Part shown: one piece after another, positions 37,456-46,462 of the stretch | Numbering within the stretch: the stretch's first letter is position 1 | Layout: every line of letters begins with the position of its first letter | Assembly (NCBI RefSeq): GCF_022024035.1 | Contig: NZ_CP091787.1 | Coordinates: 1,488,001-1,552,000, forward strand | DNA length: 64,000 nt | Direction: 5' to 3' | Origin: Prevotella sp. E13-17 | GTDB lineage: Bacteria; Bacteroidota; Bacteroidia; Bacteroidales; Bacteroidaceae | The notes under the pieces: model-generated | Seen by the model: only the letters and a program-made list of their open reading frames with translations | Told to the model about the DNA's origin: nothing | Databases searched by the model: none | Program-made: the position numbers and the translations under genes

Positions 37456-38364
37456 ATGAAATATGCAATCATAGGAACTGGGGCCATTGGTGGTTACTAT
37501 GGTGCCAAGTTGGCACATAGCGGACAAGACACCCACTTCCTGCTACATAGCGACTACCAGTTCGTTTGCCAGCATGGCTTGCAGGTTCATTCCTGCGATG
37601 GCTCGTTCCATCTGCCACGGGTGAATGTGTATCAGTGCACGGCAGACATGCCTCAGGTCGATGTGGTCATCGTGGGACTCAAGACCACCAATAACCACAT
37701 GCTCGCTGAGCTGTTGCCACCGTTGCTCCACGAAAAGACGGTCGTCGTGCTCATCCAGAACGGTGTCGGCGTGGAACAAGATGTCGAACAAGCCCTTCCC
37801 GGCATTCAACTCGTGGCAGGCTTGGCGTTTATCTGTTCTGCCAAGACCGAACCGGGGGTGGTCAACCACCAGTGCTATGGGCAAATCAATTTCGGCAACT
37901 ATTCTTGTCGCGACACCCAACTGTTCAATGCCTTGGTCGAAGATTTTCGTGCGGCAGGCATCACCGCAGGAGTGGTGGACTATGCCGAGGCCCGATGGCG
38001 CAAGGCTGTATGGAACATGCCGTTCAATGGTATGACGGTGGCACTCAACACGCAGACAGACTGTCTGTTGAAGAACGCCTCCACACGTGCCCTTATCCGT
38101 GACCTGATGATGGAGGTCATCAGTGTGCCCAAGGCGCTGGGCATCCATACCATTGGCGAAGATTTCGTCGAGAAAATGATTAGAATGACCGACGAAATGA
38201 CGCCCTATTCGCCATCAATGAAGCTTGATTTCGACTTCCATCGCCCCATGGAAATCCAGTATCTCTACACGCGCCCCATCCAGATTGCCCACGAGGCGGG
38301 TGTCCGACTGCCAAAGTTGGAAATGCTCGAGGCAGAACTGCGTTTCATCGACTCAATACGATAG
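37456..38364 (+). CDS. panE: 2-dehydropantoate 2-reductase
   Basis: The 302-residue ketopantoate reductase of pantothenate synthesis uses NADPH. The Rossmann motif IIGTGAIGGYYGAKLAHSG opens the protein; further marks are VVIVGLKTTNN, the LIQNGVGVEQ segment and the C-terminal KAVWNMPFNGMTVAL with catalytic Lys. SPSMKLDFDFHRPMEI matches the family's substrate region. It starts 15 bases after the Lys/Ala-rich gene and is followed by a terminator. coaBC, a later step of the same coenzyme A pathway, lies 2.7 kb downstream. Confidence 0.9.
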   Translation: MKYAIIGTGAIGGYYGAKLAHSGQDTHFLLHSDYQFVCQHGLQVHSCDGSFHLPRVNVYQCTADMPQVDVVIVGLKTTNNHMLAELLPPLLHEKTVVVLIQNGVGVEQDVEQALPGIQLVAGLAFICSAKTEPGVVNHQCYGQINFGNYSCRDTQLFNALVEDFRAAGITAGVVDYAEARWRKAVWNMPFNGMTVALNTQTDCLLKNASTRALIRDLMMEVISVPKALGIHTIGEDFVEKMIRMTDEMTPYSPSMKLDFDFHRPMEIQYLYTRPIQIAHEAGVRLPKLEMLEAELRFIDSIR

Positions 38365-38384
38365 AACTCGATTCATCATACAAT

Positions 38385-38418
38385 AAAAGGAAGAACCACT
38401 GCGGTTCTTCCTTTTATT
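38385..38418. terminator. Bidirectional terminator between panE and the DUF3127 gene
   Basis: AAAAGGAAGAACC and GGTTCTTCCTTTT form a perfect 13-bp stem with A- and T-rich flanks on both sides. It serves the two convergent genes. Confidence 0.9.
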
Positions 38419-38445
38419 GATTTTCAATATCAACGTTGCTCTCCA

Positions 38446-38850
38446 TCAGAAGGGCAGATCGTCTGCTGTACCTTCGCCTGTAGGCTCTTGTGCAGGAGGG
38501 AATGGAGCTGTGGCTGCCGAGTTGGCTGCAGGCGCAGCCTGAGGAGCAAATGGGGTGGCAGCAGGTATCTGACCGCCGACACCGCGCATCACGTTGTATG
38601 CACGTATCTCGTTAAACCATCGGCCGTTATACTCATGTGCATCAATATCAAACTGCACGGTAATCTCCTCGCCGGCCTGAATGTTAAACTGCTTGATGCG
38701 ATCCTCGCCAAACACGCGGAACATCATCTTGCGTGGGTACTGTCCGGGAACTTCAATGACGTACTCCTGACTCATCCATGAGTTACCTGTGCGAGCAGAA
38801 ACGCCACTATTTGCCTGAAGGATGGCGATCACTTTTCCTGTTAAATCCAT
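38446..38850 (-). CDS. DUF3127 protein with SSB-like acidic tail
   Basis: The protein has 134 residues. The N-terminal 90 form a DUF3127 OB-fold-like domain (MDLTGKVIAILQANSGVSARTG, SWMSQEYVIEVPGQYPRKMMF, GRWFNEIRAYNVMR). A flexible Ala/Pro/Gln linker leads to the C-terminal tip TADDLPF. That layout (OB fold, disordered linker, acidic tip ending in Pro-Phe) is that of single-stranded DNA binding protein SSB, whose tail recruits replication and repair proteins. DUF3127 proteins are common in Bacteroidetes; function is not established, and ssDNA binding is inference. The gene is divergent from dnaN with a 180-base gap. Confidence 0.88.
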   Translation of the reverse strand: MDLTGKVIAILQANSGVSARTGNSWMSQEYVIEVPGQYPRKMMFRVFGEDRIKQFNIQAGEEITVQFDIDAHEYNGRWFNEIRAYNVMRGVGGQIPAATPFAPQAAPAANSAATAPFPPAQEPTGEGTADDLPF

Positions 38851-38959
38851 TTTCTATTGTTGATTATTTTAATTGATTATAATTTTATTTGCTTATTTTG
38901 CCAAATCGCATGCGAAATTACTAAAAAAGATTGAAAACACGCAATTAATTCCCAATTAT

Positions 38960-38991
38960 TTTGCTACTGACTAACTTTTTTTGTATTTTTG
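38960..38991 (+). promoter_or_regulatory. dnaN promoter
   Basis: TTTG (38960-38963), 20 bases, TATTTTTG (38984-38991). The dnaN ATG is 40 bases downstream. Confidence 0.78.
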
Positions 38992-39031
38992 TAGTCCAAA
39001 ACTGTAAACATCAAACATTATTATTTATAGT

Positions 39032-40156
39032 ATGAGATTTACCATATCAAGTACAGCATTGAGCAGCCGACTGGTGGCTCTTTCAAGAGTAATCAATAGT
39101 AAAAACTCATTGCCTATCCTAGGCGATTTCCTCTTCGAGATTGTCGAGGGAAAACTGAACCTCACAGCATCAGATAGCGAGGTGATGATGAAGACCAGTC
39201 TCGACCTGGTTGAGACCGATGGTGACGGTCGCTTCTGCGTGGGCAACCACGACCTGCTTGAGGCCGTCAAGGGTATCTCTGAGCAACCCATCACTTTCGA
39301 TGTTAACCAAACCGAGAAGCTGGCTAAGATAAGCTATCAGAACGGCATATTCTCACTGCCCGTCGAGGATGCCGACGAGTTCCCACAGGCACAAGAGGTA
39401 GGCGACAGCGCCACCACCATCACTATACCCACATCTCTGTTGGCCGAAAATATCAACCGCTCAATCTTCGCTACAGCCCAGGACGAGCTGCGCCCCGTGA
39501 TGAACGGCATCTACTTCGACCTCACACCCGACTGTTTGGCAGTGGTTGCCAGCGATGGCCACAAGTTGGTACGCAACAAAATTCTGACTATCAGCAGCGA
39601 CCAGCCCGCGTCTTTCATACTGCCAAAGAAGCCCGCTTCGCTCTTGAAGAACGTGCTGGGCAAGCAGGGTGGCGACGTGGTCATCCGCTTCGACGAGCGC
39701 AATGCAGAGATTAACTTTGAAGAGGGCGTTATCCTGTGCCGTCTCATTGAGGGTCGTTATCCCAACTACAATTCTGTCATCCCTCAGAGCAACCCCAACC
39801 AGCTCACCATCGACCGTCTGGGATTGCTGGCTGCTCTGCGCCGCGTGCAGCCCTTCTCTAACGAGTCAAGCAATCTCATCCGCTTCCATGTGGAGAATGG
39901 TGTGCTGCAGCTCGATGCCGAGGACTACGACTTCTCTAAGACTGCCACAGAGAAGATGTCGTGCGACTACAATGGCATGGCCATGAGCATCGGCTTCAAG
40001 GGCTCTTCGTTCATCGAGATTCTGAACAACTTCGACTGCGAACAGGTCATCATTCAGTTGGCTGACCCCAGCCGCGCTGGTTTGGTCATTCCTTCTGAAC
40101 AGCCCGAGAATCAGGATGTACTGATGCTCATGATGCCCATGCTGATTAACGATTGA
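39032..40156 (+). CDS. dnaN: DNA polymerase III beta subunit (sliding clamp)
   Basis: The 374-residue ring-forming clamp holds polymerase III on DNA. It has the normal length and three clamp repeats: MRFTISSTALSSRLVALSRVINSKNSLPIL, LTASDSEVMM and the third-domain FSNESSNLIRFHVENGVLQL, ending with the typical MLMMPMLIN close to the family's M-P-M/R-L terminus. It is not next to dnaA or recF here, as is usual in Bacteroidetes. The next gene is an exonuclease 14 bases downstream, so clamp and exonuclease are co-transcribed. Confidence 0.97.
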   Translation: MRFTISSTALSSRLVALSRVINSKNSLPILGDFLFEIVEGKLNLTASDSEVMMKTSLDLVETDGDGRFCVGNHDLLEAVKGISEQPITFDVNQTEKLAKISYQNGIFSLPVEDADEFPQAQEVGDSATTITIPTSLLAENINRSIFATAQDELRPVMNGIYFDLTPDCLAVVASDGHKLVRNKILTISSDQPASFILPKKPASLLKNVLGKQGGDVVIRFDERNAEINFEEGVILCRLIEGRYPNYNSVIPQSNPNQLTIDRLGLLAALRRVQPFSNESSNLIRFHVENGVLQLDAEDYDFSKTATEKMSCDYNGMAMSIGFKGSSFIEILNNFDCEQVIIQLADPSRAGLVIPSEQPENQDVLMLMMPMLIND

Positions 40157-40170
40157 TACAGAATTCTTTT

Positions 40171-41031
40171 ATGAAACTGAACTTAAATAAACCACTGGTC
40201 GTCTTCGATTTGGAGACGACCGGTCTTGATTTAGTCAAGGACCGCATCATCCAAATCTCTTTTATCAAGGTGATGCCCAATGGCGAAGAGGAACGTGGCG
40301 ACTATCTGATCAACCCCGAGTGCCACATTCTGCCTGTCATTACCGAACTGACTGGCATCTCCGACGATGACGTGAAAGACAAACCCACCTTCAAGCAGGT
40401 GGCCAAGACACTGAGCGACAAGTTCGTGGGATGCGACTTTGCTGGTTTCAATTCTAATCATTTCGATATTCCTCTGTTGGCTGAGGAGTTTCTGCGTGCT
40501 GGCATTGACTTCGACTTCTCTAAGTGTCGTCTCATCGATGCTTGCAACATCTTCAAGAAGTTGGAGCGCCGCAACCTCGCCTCTGCCTATAAGTTCTATT
40601 GCGGTCACCGCATGGAAGACGACTTTGAGGCGCATCGTGCCGACCAAGACACCGAGGCCACCTATCGCGTGTTGATGGGACAGCTCGACTACTATACCGA
40701 AGAGAAGCAGCGTCAGTTGGGCGAAGACCCTGAGGGACGCGTGCTTACCAACGATATGGACTGTCTGGCAGCATTCTCAAAGACAAACAATAATGTCGAT
40801 TTCGCTGGTCGTATCGTCTGGGCCGAGGCTAAGGATAGTCATGGCAATACGATCTATGACAAGGACGGCAACCCTGTGCTTGTGGAGTGCTTCAACTTCG
40901 GTAAGTACAAAGGACGCACCGTTGTTGATGTGCTGCAACACGATCCCGGCTACTACTCTTGGATCATGGGCGGCGACTTCACCTATAACACCAAACAGGT
41001 ACTCACGCGCATACGTATGCGTGAAATTTAA
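40171..41031 (+). CDS. DnaQ-like 3'-5' exonuclease with DUF3820 tail
   Basis: The protein has 286 residues from the ATG at 40171. The exonuclease fold shows Exo I FDLETTGLD, Exo II FAGFNSNHFDIPLL and Exo IIIe HRAEDTEATY-like (AHRADQDTEATYRV), so the DEDD metal ligands are present with His as in the epsilon subunit. A C-terminal segment (about 240-286) has FNFGKYKGRTVVDVLQHDPGYYSWI, the pattern of DUF3820. It may act as a proofreading or repair exonuclease. Co-location with dnaN is consistent with clamp-linked activity, although no clear clamp-binding peptide stands out. Confidence 0.92.
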   Translation: MKLNLNKPLVVFDLETTGLDLVKDRIIQISFIKVMPNGEEERGDYLINPECHILPVITELTGISDDDVKDKPTFKQVAKTLSDKFVGCDFAGFNSNHFDIPLLAEEFLRAGIDFDFSKCRLIDACNIFKKLERRNLASAYKFYCGHRMEDDFEAHRADQDTEATYRVLMGQLDYYTEEKQRQLGEDPEGRVLTNDMDCLAAFSKTNNNVDFAGRIVWAEAKDSHGNTIYDKDGNPVLVECFNFGKYKGRTVVDVLQHDPGYYSWIMGGDFTYNTKQVLTRIRMREI

Positions 41032-41041
41032 TTCATCGTAC

Positions 41042-42256
41042 ATGTTACAAGGAAAGAAAATCGTATTGGGCATCACGGGCTCTATTGCAGCCTATAAGTC
41101 GTGTCTCATCATCCGCGAACTGGTGAAGCGGGGTGCTGAGGTTCAGGTGGTTATCACACCTGCCGGCAAGGAGTTCATCACGCCCATCACACTGTCGGCA
41201 CTGACCCAGAAACCTGTGGTCAGCGAGTTCTTCTCTCAGCGCGACGGCACGTGGAACTCGCATGTCAAACTGGGACTGTGGGCCGACGCCATGCTCATTG
41301 CACCCTGCACCGCTTCTACGCTGGGCAAGATGGCTCACGGTGTGGCCGACAATATGCTGATCACGACCTATCTGTCCATGAAGGCGCCTGTGTTCGTAGC
41401 ACCGGCCATGGACCTCGACATGTATGCCCATCCCACCACACAGCAGAACATGCAAATGCTCAAGGGCTTCGGCAATCACATCATTGAGCCCCAGAGTGGT
41501 TTCCTGGCTTCCGGACTTGAAGGTAAGGGGCGCATGGAGGAGCCAGAAAAGATCGTGGCCTACTTGGAGCGCTACTTTGCGGGAGCATCCGCAACTGCTG
41601 ACGCTGCCGACCTGACAGGTCAGAAGATACTCATCACGGCGGGTCCTACCTACGAGAAGATTGACCCAGTGCGTTTCATCGGCAACTACTCCAGTGGCAA
41701 GATGGGCTATGCCCTGGCCGAAGAGTGTGCCCGTCGTGGTGCCAAGGTGACCCTCGTGTCGGGCCCCGTGTCTATCAAGGCATCCCATCCCCGCATTCAG
41801 GTGGTGTCGGTAGAGAGTTGTGTTGAGATGTTCGAGGCTGCCACAGCAGTCTTCCCTTCGTGTCAGGCAGCCATCCTTTGTGCTGCCGTTGCCGACTTCC
41901 GTCCGGCTGAGGTGGCTGCGCAGAAAATCAAGCGGGTGGGGCAGACCATGGACATTCATCTGGTGCCCAACCCCGACATCGCTGCCCATCTGGGGCAGAT
42001 GAAGCAGCCAGGTCAGGTGCTTGTGGGCTTTGCTCTCGAGACTAACGACGAGCAGCAGAATGCCCATCATAAGCTGGAGAAGAAGAACCTGGACTTCATT
42101 GTTCTCAACTCGCTGCGCAACGCTGGCACCTGTTTTCAGAGCGACGACAACCAGATCAGCATCATCTCTCGCACGGGTCAGCACGACTACGAGCGCAAAC
42201 CCAAACAGGCCGTTGCTCACGATATCATCGATGAGCTCAGCCGACGCATTCACTAA
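41042..42256 (+). CDS. coaBC: Bifunctional phosphopantothenoylcysteine synthetase/decarboxylase
   Basis: CoaBC makes 4'-phosphopantetheine for coenzyme A. The 404-residue protein has the CoaC flavoprotein half (MLQGKKIVLGITGSIAAYKS, TLGKMAHGVADNML, FVAPAMDLDMY) and the CoaB half from about residue 195 (ILITAGPTYEKIDPVRFIGNYSSGKMG, LVSGPVSI, LDFIVLNSLRN). The frame is open 83 codons further upstream, but that stretch is a shadow of the exonuclease gene; the ATG at 41042 begins at the conserved N terminus. It is 10 bases after the exonuclease stop and 14 before the DUF4835 gene. Confidence 0.96.
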   Translation: MLQGKKIVLGITGSIAAYKSCLIIRELVKRGAEVQVVITPAGKEFITPITLSALTQKPVVSEFFSQRDGTWNSHVKLGLWADAMLIAPCTASTLGKMAHGVADNMLITTYLSMKAPVFVAPAMDLDMYAHPTTQQNMQMLKGFGNHIIEPQSGFLASGLEGKGRMEEPEKIVAYLERYFAGASATADAADLTGQKILITAGPTYEKIDPVRFIGNYSSGKMGYALAEECARRGAKVTLVSGPVSIKASHPRIQVVSVESCVEMFEAATAVFPSCQAAILCAAVADFRPAEVAAQKIKRVGQTMDIHLVPNPDIAAHLGQMKQPGQVLVGFALETNDEQQNAHHKLEKKNLDFIVLNSLRNAGTCFQSDDNQISIISRTGQHDYERKPKQAVAHDIIDELSRRIH

Positions 42257-42270
42257 TCCCTATTTGGTCT

Positions 42271-43200
42271 ATGAAGTGCTCACTCATACAGTCCTTACGG
42301 CGCCTTTCTGCCGTAGCCATCACCTCGCTGTTGCTCATCGTGCCGTCTTCGGCACAGGAGTTGCAGGTGCGTATCAATATCAACTCGCAGCAGGTGCAGG
42401 GCACCGATAAGTCGGTGTTCGACAACTTGAAGCAGACGATGGAGCAGTTTATGAATGAGCATCAGTGGACCGACCTGCAGTTTCAGGAGAACGAGCGCAT
42501 CGACTGTACGTTCAATATCACCGTCACCAAGTATGATGCCGCCGACAACCGCTTCACGTGTACGGCTATGATACAGGCCAACCGACCGGTGTATAACTCC
42601 GCCTACACCACCACGCTCTATAACAACCGCGACAAGAATTTCGACTTCGACTTTGCACAGTTCGACCAGTTGAACTTCAACGAGGAGGTCATCGACAACC
42701 AGCTGGTGGCGCTCATGGGCTATTATGCCTTCCTGATCATCGGCATCGACCTCGACAGTTTCTCGCCCATGGGTGGCACCGATGTGCTGCAGCGCTGTAT
42801 GAATCTGGTCAACAATGCCCAGAATCTGGGCTTTGCCGGCTGGAAGTCGTTCGAAGACTCGCGCAATCGTTTTGCCATCGTCAACGACTATCTGGACGAG
42901 GCGCTCAAGCCTTTCCGCCAACTGCAGTACGACTACTACCGCACGGGCCTCGACGAGATGGCATCCAATGTGGAGCGTGGCCGTGGCAATGTCACCACGG
43001 CACTTGAGCGTGGACTGAAGAAGGCTCACGACAATAAGCCCCTCAGTCTGTTGCCTCAGATATGGACCGACTACAAGAAAGACGAGTTGGCCAATATCTA
43101 TAAAGGCAAGGGCACTCAGAAGGAGAAAGAGACTGTCTATGATATCCTTTTCGGTATCAACGCCTCGCAGAATAATTCTTGGGAGAAAATCAAGCAGTAA
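42271..43200 (+). CDS. DUF4835 family secreted protein
   Basis: The protein has 309 residues with a signal peptide (SAVAITSLLLIVPSSAQ). Typical DUF4835 segments follow: ELQVRININSQQVQGTDKSVFDNLKQTMEQFMN, FQENERIDCTFNITV, YYAFLIIGIDLDSFSPMGG and the late IYKGKGTQKEKETVYDILFGIN. Proteins of this family are found only in Bacteroidetes, typically beside coaBC as here; some annotation pipelines link the family to type IX secretion (PorD), which I cannot confirm from the sequence. recN, which follows in many relatives, is not present; instead galE converges from the other side. Confidence 0.88.
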   Translation: MKCSLIQSLRRLSAVAITSLLLIVPSSAQELQVRININSQQVQGTDKSVFDNLKQTMEQFMNEHQWTDLQFQENERIDCTFNITVTKYDAADNRFTCTAMIQANRPVYNSAYTTTLYNNRDKNFDFDFAQFDQLNFNEEVIDNQLVALMGYYAFLIIGIDLDSFSPMGGTDVLQRCMNLVNNAQNLGFAGWKSFEDSRNRFAIVNDYLDEALKPFRQLQYDYYRTGLDEMASNVERGRGNVTTALERGLKKAHDNKPLSLLPQIWTDYKKDELANIYKGKGTQKEKETVYDILFGINASQNNSWEKIKQ

Positions 43201-43284
43201 TTCAATTATCCTCCATTATCTTTGTTTTTCTCTGACGGCGACCATCATCGGTGCGCCCTCATCATGTGATTTCATCAGACTCAT

Positions 43285-43317
43285 GAAAAATGGGTCTCGA
43301 TTCTCATCGGGACCCAT
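43285..43317 (-). terminator. Terminator after galE (minus strand)
   Basis: ATGGGTC(C/T)CGAT and ATCG(G/A)GACCCAT form a 12-bp stem around a four-base loop; on the minus strand TTTTTC follows. It lies 50 bases beyond the galE stop. Confidence 0.75.
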
Positions 43318-43366
43318 CACAACACAAACACAAAATCAGTGTCTTTTATATAGACGACTGTTTCTT

Positions 43367-44407
43367 TTATTGAATGCCGTCTTCGCGCAGCTTCTTCTGC
43401 CAGCGCCAAGCGGTCTTCAGAACCTCTTCTGTTGGGGTGTCGGCTTTCCAGCCCAGCACCTTGTTGGCCTTATCCACATTGCCCCACACTTTCTCGATAT
43501 CGCCTTCGCGACGTGGTGCGTAGGTCCAGTTCAGCTTCACGCCAGTGGCTTTCTCGAAGCCCTGCACCACCTCCAGTGTAGAGAGGCCCTTGCCGGTACC
43601 GATGTTGAACACCTCTACGGCGTCGGTCTCGGGCTTGTCCAGCACGCGCTCCATGGCCTTCACGTGAGCCTTTGCCAAGTCAACCACGTAGATGTAGTCG
43701 CGGATGCAGGTGCCGTCGGGGGTGTTGTAGTCGTTGCCGAAGATTTTCAGTTGCTCGCGGATGCCGATGGCAGTCTGCGTGACAAAGGGAATCAGGTTCA
43801 TGGGCACGCCGTTGGGCAGTTCGCCGATCAAGGCCGATGGGTGGGCACCGATGGGGTTGAAGTAGCGCAGGATGATGCTCTTGATGGGTGCGCCACTGTG
43901 GATGTAGTCTTGTATGATCTCCTCGTTGATCTGCTTGGTGTTCCCATAGGGTGACAGCGCCTTCTGGATGGGGGCGTTCTCTGTCACGGGCAGGTTGTCT
44001 TCCGATGGTTGTCCGTAAACGGTGCAAGATGATGAGAAGATGATGCCCTTCACGTTGTATTTTGGCATCAGCTCCAGCAGGTTAATCAGACTGGTCAGGT
44101 TGTTACGATAGTAGAGCAATGGCTTCTCTACGCTCTCGCCCACAGCTTTTGAGGCTGCAAAGTGAATGATTCCCTCGATGTTGGGGTATTTCTTGAACAC
44201 GCCTTCCAGCGCCTCCATATCACAGCAGTCCACCTTTTCGAAGGCAGGGCGTTTGCCAGTGATTTTCTCAATGCCGTCAACGACATTGGCATTTGAATTA
44301 GACAGGTTGTCGATGATTACTACTTCGTAGCCTGCTTCCTGCAGTTCTACGGTGGTGTGGCTACCGATGAATCCGGTGCCTCCAGTAACGAGGATGGTCT
44401 GTTTCAT
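43367..44407 (-). CDS. galE: UDP-glucose 4-epimerase
   Basis: GalE interconverts UDP-glucose and UDP-galactose. The 346-residue protein is a short-chain dehydrogenase-type epimerase with NAD-binding TGGTGFIGSHT, DNLSNSN, IIHFAASKAVGES, the catalytic Ser and Tyr in FSSSCTVYG and SPYGNTKQ, and the GTCIRDYIYVVDLA motif. Length is normal. It is a single-gene unit with its own promoter. A GH2 beta-galactosidase is encoded 13 kb away and would supply galactose for this step. Confidence 0.97.
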   Translation of the reverse strand: MKQTILVTGGTGFIGSHTTVELQEAGYEVVIIDNLSNSNANVVDGIEKITGKRPAFEKVDCCDMEALEGVFKKYPNIEGIIHFAASKAVGESVEKPLLYYRNNLTSLINLLELMPKYNVKGIIFSSSCTVYGQPSEDNLPVTENAPIQKALSPYGNTKQINEEIIQDYIHSGAPIKSIILRYFNPIGAHPSALIGELPNGVPMNLIPFVTQTAIGIREQLKIFGNDYNTPDGTCIRDYIYVVDLAKAHVKAMERVLDKPETDAVEVFNIGTGKGLSTLEVVQGFEKATGVKLNWTYAPRREGDIEKVWGNVDKANKVLGWKADTPTEEVLKTAWRWQKKLREDGIQ

Positions 44408-44446
44408 GAATATTTCTAAACTAAGCGTTTTTTATGATGTTTAGTG

Positions 44447-44478
44447 CAAAGGTACAAAAACTTTTGGTTACCACCAAA
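44447..44478 (-). promoter_or_regulatory. galE promoter
   Basis: Minus strand: TTTG (44478-44475), 20 bases, TACCTTTG (44454-44447). The core CCAAAAGTTTTTGTA plus TTTGCACT is repeated almost exactly in the promoter of the sensor operon near 51501. Confidence 0.8.
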
Positions 44479-44530
44479 TTTTTTGATAAGGAATCATGCG
44501 TAACCGACGGTACTCTCGATTGGCTTTGGG

Positions 44531-46462
44531 TCATTCTCCCCCTATTGGCACCTCGATGACGAAACGGCAACCTTCGGTGTAGGTGGTGTCCAGTGTCAGG
44601 TCGCCGCCCAGGTTCTGCGCATGCCGCTTGGACAGGGGTAATCCCAGTCCTAAGCCCTCAGACAACACGTCCACCTTGGTGAAGAACTTAAATAGCTGTT
44701 CACGAGTCTCCTCGCTGATGCCCTTGCCCGTGTCTTCTACCGTAAATGTCACGGTGGTGTCAGTCTTGTCGATGATTAGCTTGATGTGCTGACCGTCAGA
44801 GTATTTGGCTGAGTTGTAGATGATTTCGCGCAAAGTCCGCATCAGGTACAGATGGTTGGTGCGTATGCTCATGTTCTGTGGCACGTTCATCTCTATGTCG
44901 ATATGCACTTCTGGGAACGAGCGTACGATATACTTGATTGTTTCCTGTGCCAGTGTGTAGCAGTTCACGGTCTCATGATGGGCCGTGGTCATCCGTTCTT
45001 GCGTCATGCCCGTGTCCGAACTGTCGTAGAGCATCAGCACCATGCGGTAGAGCATCACAGCGTTGTGGAACATGGTGTCGATGATGCTCTTTGTGTCTTC
45101 GTCAGACAAATCGTCGTTCAGGGGACTGTCGGTCGTATTGATGGTTGTGTCGCTCAGCACCTGTATGAAGCCCACGATGATGTTCAGTGGCGTTCTTATC
45201 TGGTGTGTCACGTTCTGTATGAATATTGTCTTTTGCCTTTCTGCCTCCAGTGCCTGTTCTATTGCTTTGGTCAGTTCTTCGTTGCGCTGATAAGTTTGCT
45301 CAATGGTGTATTGCTCGATGCCCATGTGGATGTTCATTGACTGCACCATAGTCGCAACACTGTTTTGCAGTTGTCCTATCACGTCTGTTGACTGGCTCTT
45401 CGACACAAACACCTCCATGTTGCCGTCGGCAATGCTCTGTGTCTTCTCCAGCAGCGCATGCAGCGGTTTCATGGCAGCAGCAGCCGTCTTGTAGCTCAGT
45501 ATCAGGATGAAGATCAGTCCGATGATGGTCAGCGTCAGCACGATGGCAGTCAACTGATGATAGCCCGCCAGTATGTCGTTGTCGGGGCACACGATAGCCA
45601 GGCTCCATGGCGTGCCAGGCACGGGGCGGTAACACACCAGACAGCGTTGACCATCGATGGTCACGTTCATGTTGCCCTCCTTGCCTTGGGTCATGTTGTA
45701 GGCCAGTGCGATGATGTCAGCATGTTGCTCTTTGTCGGTATTCTCAAAGATGGTGTGATGGAACAGCAGCGACGTGTTGGGGTGCACGAAGTAGCGTCCG
45801 TCTTCGTCGAGCATCATCACATACGAGTTGGGGTAGGGCTTCTCTTTCTGCATCATCATCGACAGACGCAACAGAGACAGGTCGCTCGACAGTATGCCCC
45901 ACATGGTGCTGTCGTTATCGTAGAGTGGCACACCGTAGGAGGCAATCATGCCATCCAGTGCAAGTCCCAGAGTGTCGGCCTCGTCCGAGTAGGCCACCCA
46001 GCAGGGGCCTGTCATTTTGGGCATGTCGTACCACTTCTTCTTGTGGTAGTCGTAGTCCTCTTCATAAATCGACTGCACGGTGTCGTTTTCCCGGATGGTG
46101 TAAACCGACATGTATTTACCAAATTCGTTGTATTCAAATGGTTCGGCACTGATCGAGCATCCATCGACGGTGGGGTTCAGCATCACCACGCGGTTGGTGA
46201 TGGCCAGCAGCGTGTCGGTGTTCATGTGTCTTTTCACCATCCACTCGTAGGCATGTGTGGCAGTCTCGATGGTCATCAGGTGGTGTTCCAGGTTTTGCAC
46301 CGTTGCCGCCAGAATGCTGTTGGCACGCCCCATGGCCTCATTGCGTATCATGGTGTGCGACTTGGCAAACAGCAGTCCCAGTGCTGTCAGGAAGATGGGC
46401 ACGCCCAGCAGCAGTAGCGTGATGCAGAGCTTGGCCGAGAACGATTTTCGCAGTTTAGTCAT
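44531..46462 (-). CDS. Complete Cache-HAMP sensor histidine kinase (second gene of pair 2)
   Basis: The protein has 643 residues: N-terminal membrane helix (about 12-33), a double-Cache-like periplasmic sensor (about 35-300), a second helix (about 303-325), HAMP, a coiled-coil linker, the DHp domain with phospho-acceptor His420 (FIQNVTHQIRTPLN), and an ATPase domain with N box REIIYNSAKYSDG, G1 VEDTGKGIS, F box FKFFTKV and G2 LGLGLPL. There is no receiver domain and no response regulator gene nearby, so its partner is elsewhere. The ATG overlaps the stop of the half-kinase gene by 8 bases and has a strong Shine-Dalgarno, AAAGGAGG, 6 bases upstream. It is a paralogue of the gene at 47969-49882. 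Confidence 0.93.
   Translation of the reverse strand: MTKLRKSFSAKLCITLLLLGVPIFLTALGLLFAKSHTMIRNEAMGRANSILAATVQNLEHHLMTIETATHAYEWMVKRHMNTDTLLAITNRVVMLNPTVDGCSISAEPFEYNEFGKYMSVYTIRENDTVQSIYEEDYDYHKKKWYDMPKMTGPCWVAYSDEADTLGLALDGMIASYGVPLYDNDSTMWGILSSDLSLLRLSMMMQKEKPYPNSYVMMLDEDGRYFVHPNTSLLFHHTIFENTDKEQHADIIALAYNMTQGKEGNMNVTIDGQRCLVCYRPVPGTPWSLAIVCPDNDILAGYHQLTAIVLTLTIIGLIFILILSYKTAAAAMKPLHALLEKTQSIADGNMEVFVSKSQSTDVIGQLQNSVATMVQSMNIHMGIEQYTIEQTYQRNEELTKAIEQALEAERQKTIFIQNVTHQIRTPLNIIVGFIQVLSDTTINTTDSPLNDDLSDEDTKSIIDTMFHNAVMLYRMVLMLYDSSDTGMTQERMTTAHHETVNCYTLAQETIKYIVRSFPEVHIDIEMNVPQNMSIRTNHLYLMRTLREIIYNSAKYSDGQHIKLIIDKTDTTVTFTVEDTGKGISEETREQLFKFFTKVDVLSEGLGLGLPLSKRHAQNLGGDLTLDTTYTEGCRFVIEVPIGGE

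Noticed and set aside
40793..41041. 83-codon N-terminal extension of coaBC
   Set aside because: It overlaps the end of the exonuclease gene in another frame, and the conserved CoaC N terminus starts at 41042.
43217..43224. TATCTTTG box downstream of the DUF4835 gene as a promoter
   Set aside because: There is no TTTG 20 bases upstream and no gene downstream on that strand; it is probably chance.
43139..43954. 271-codon plus-strand open frame opposite galE
   Set aside because: It lies across the DUF4835 end, the galE terminator and the antisense of galE; it is a shadow of the galE codon pattern.
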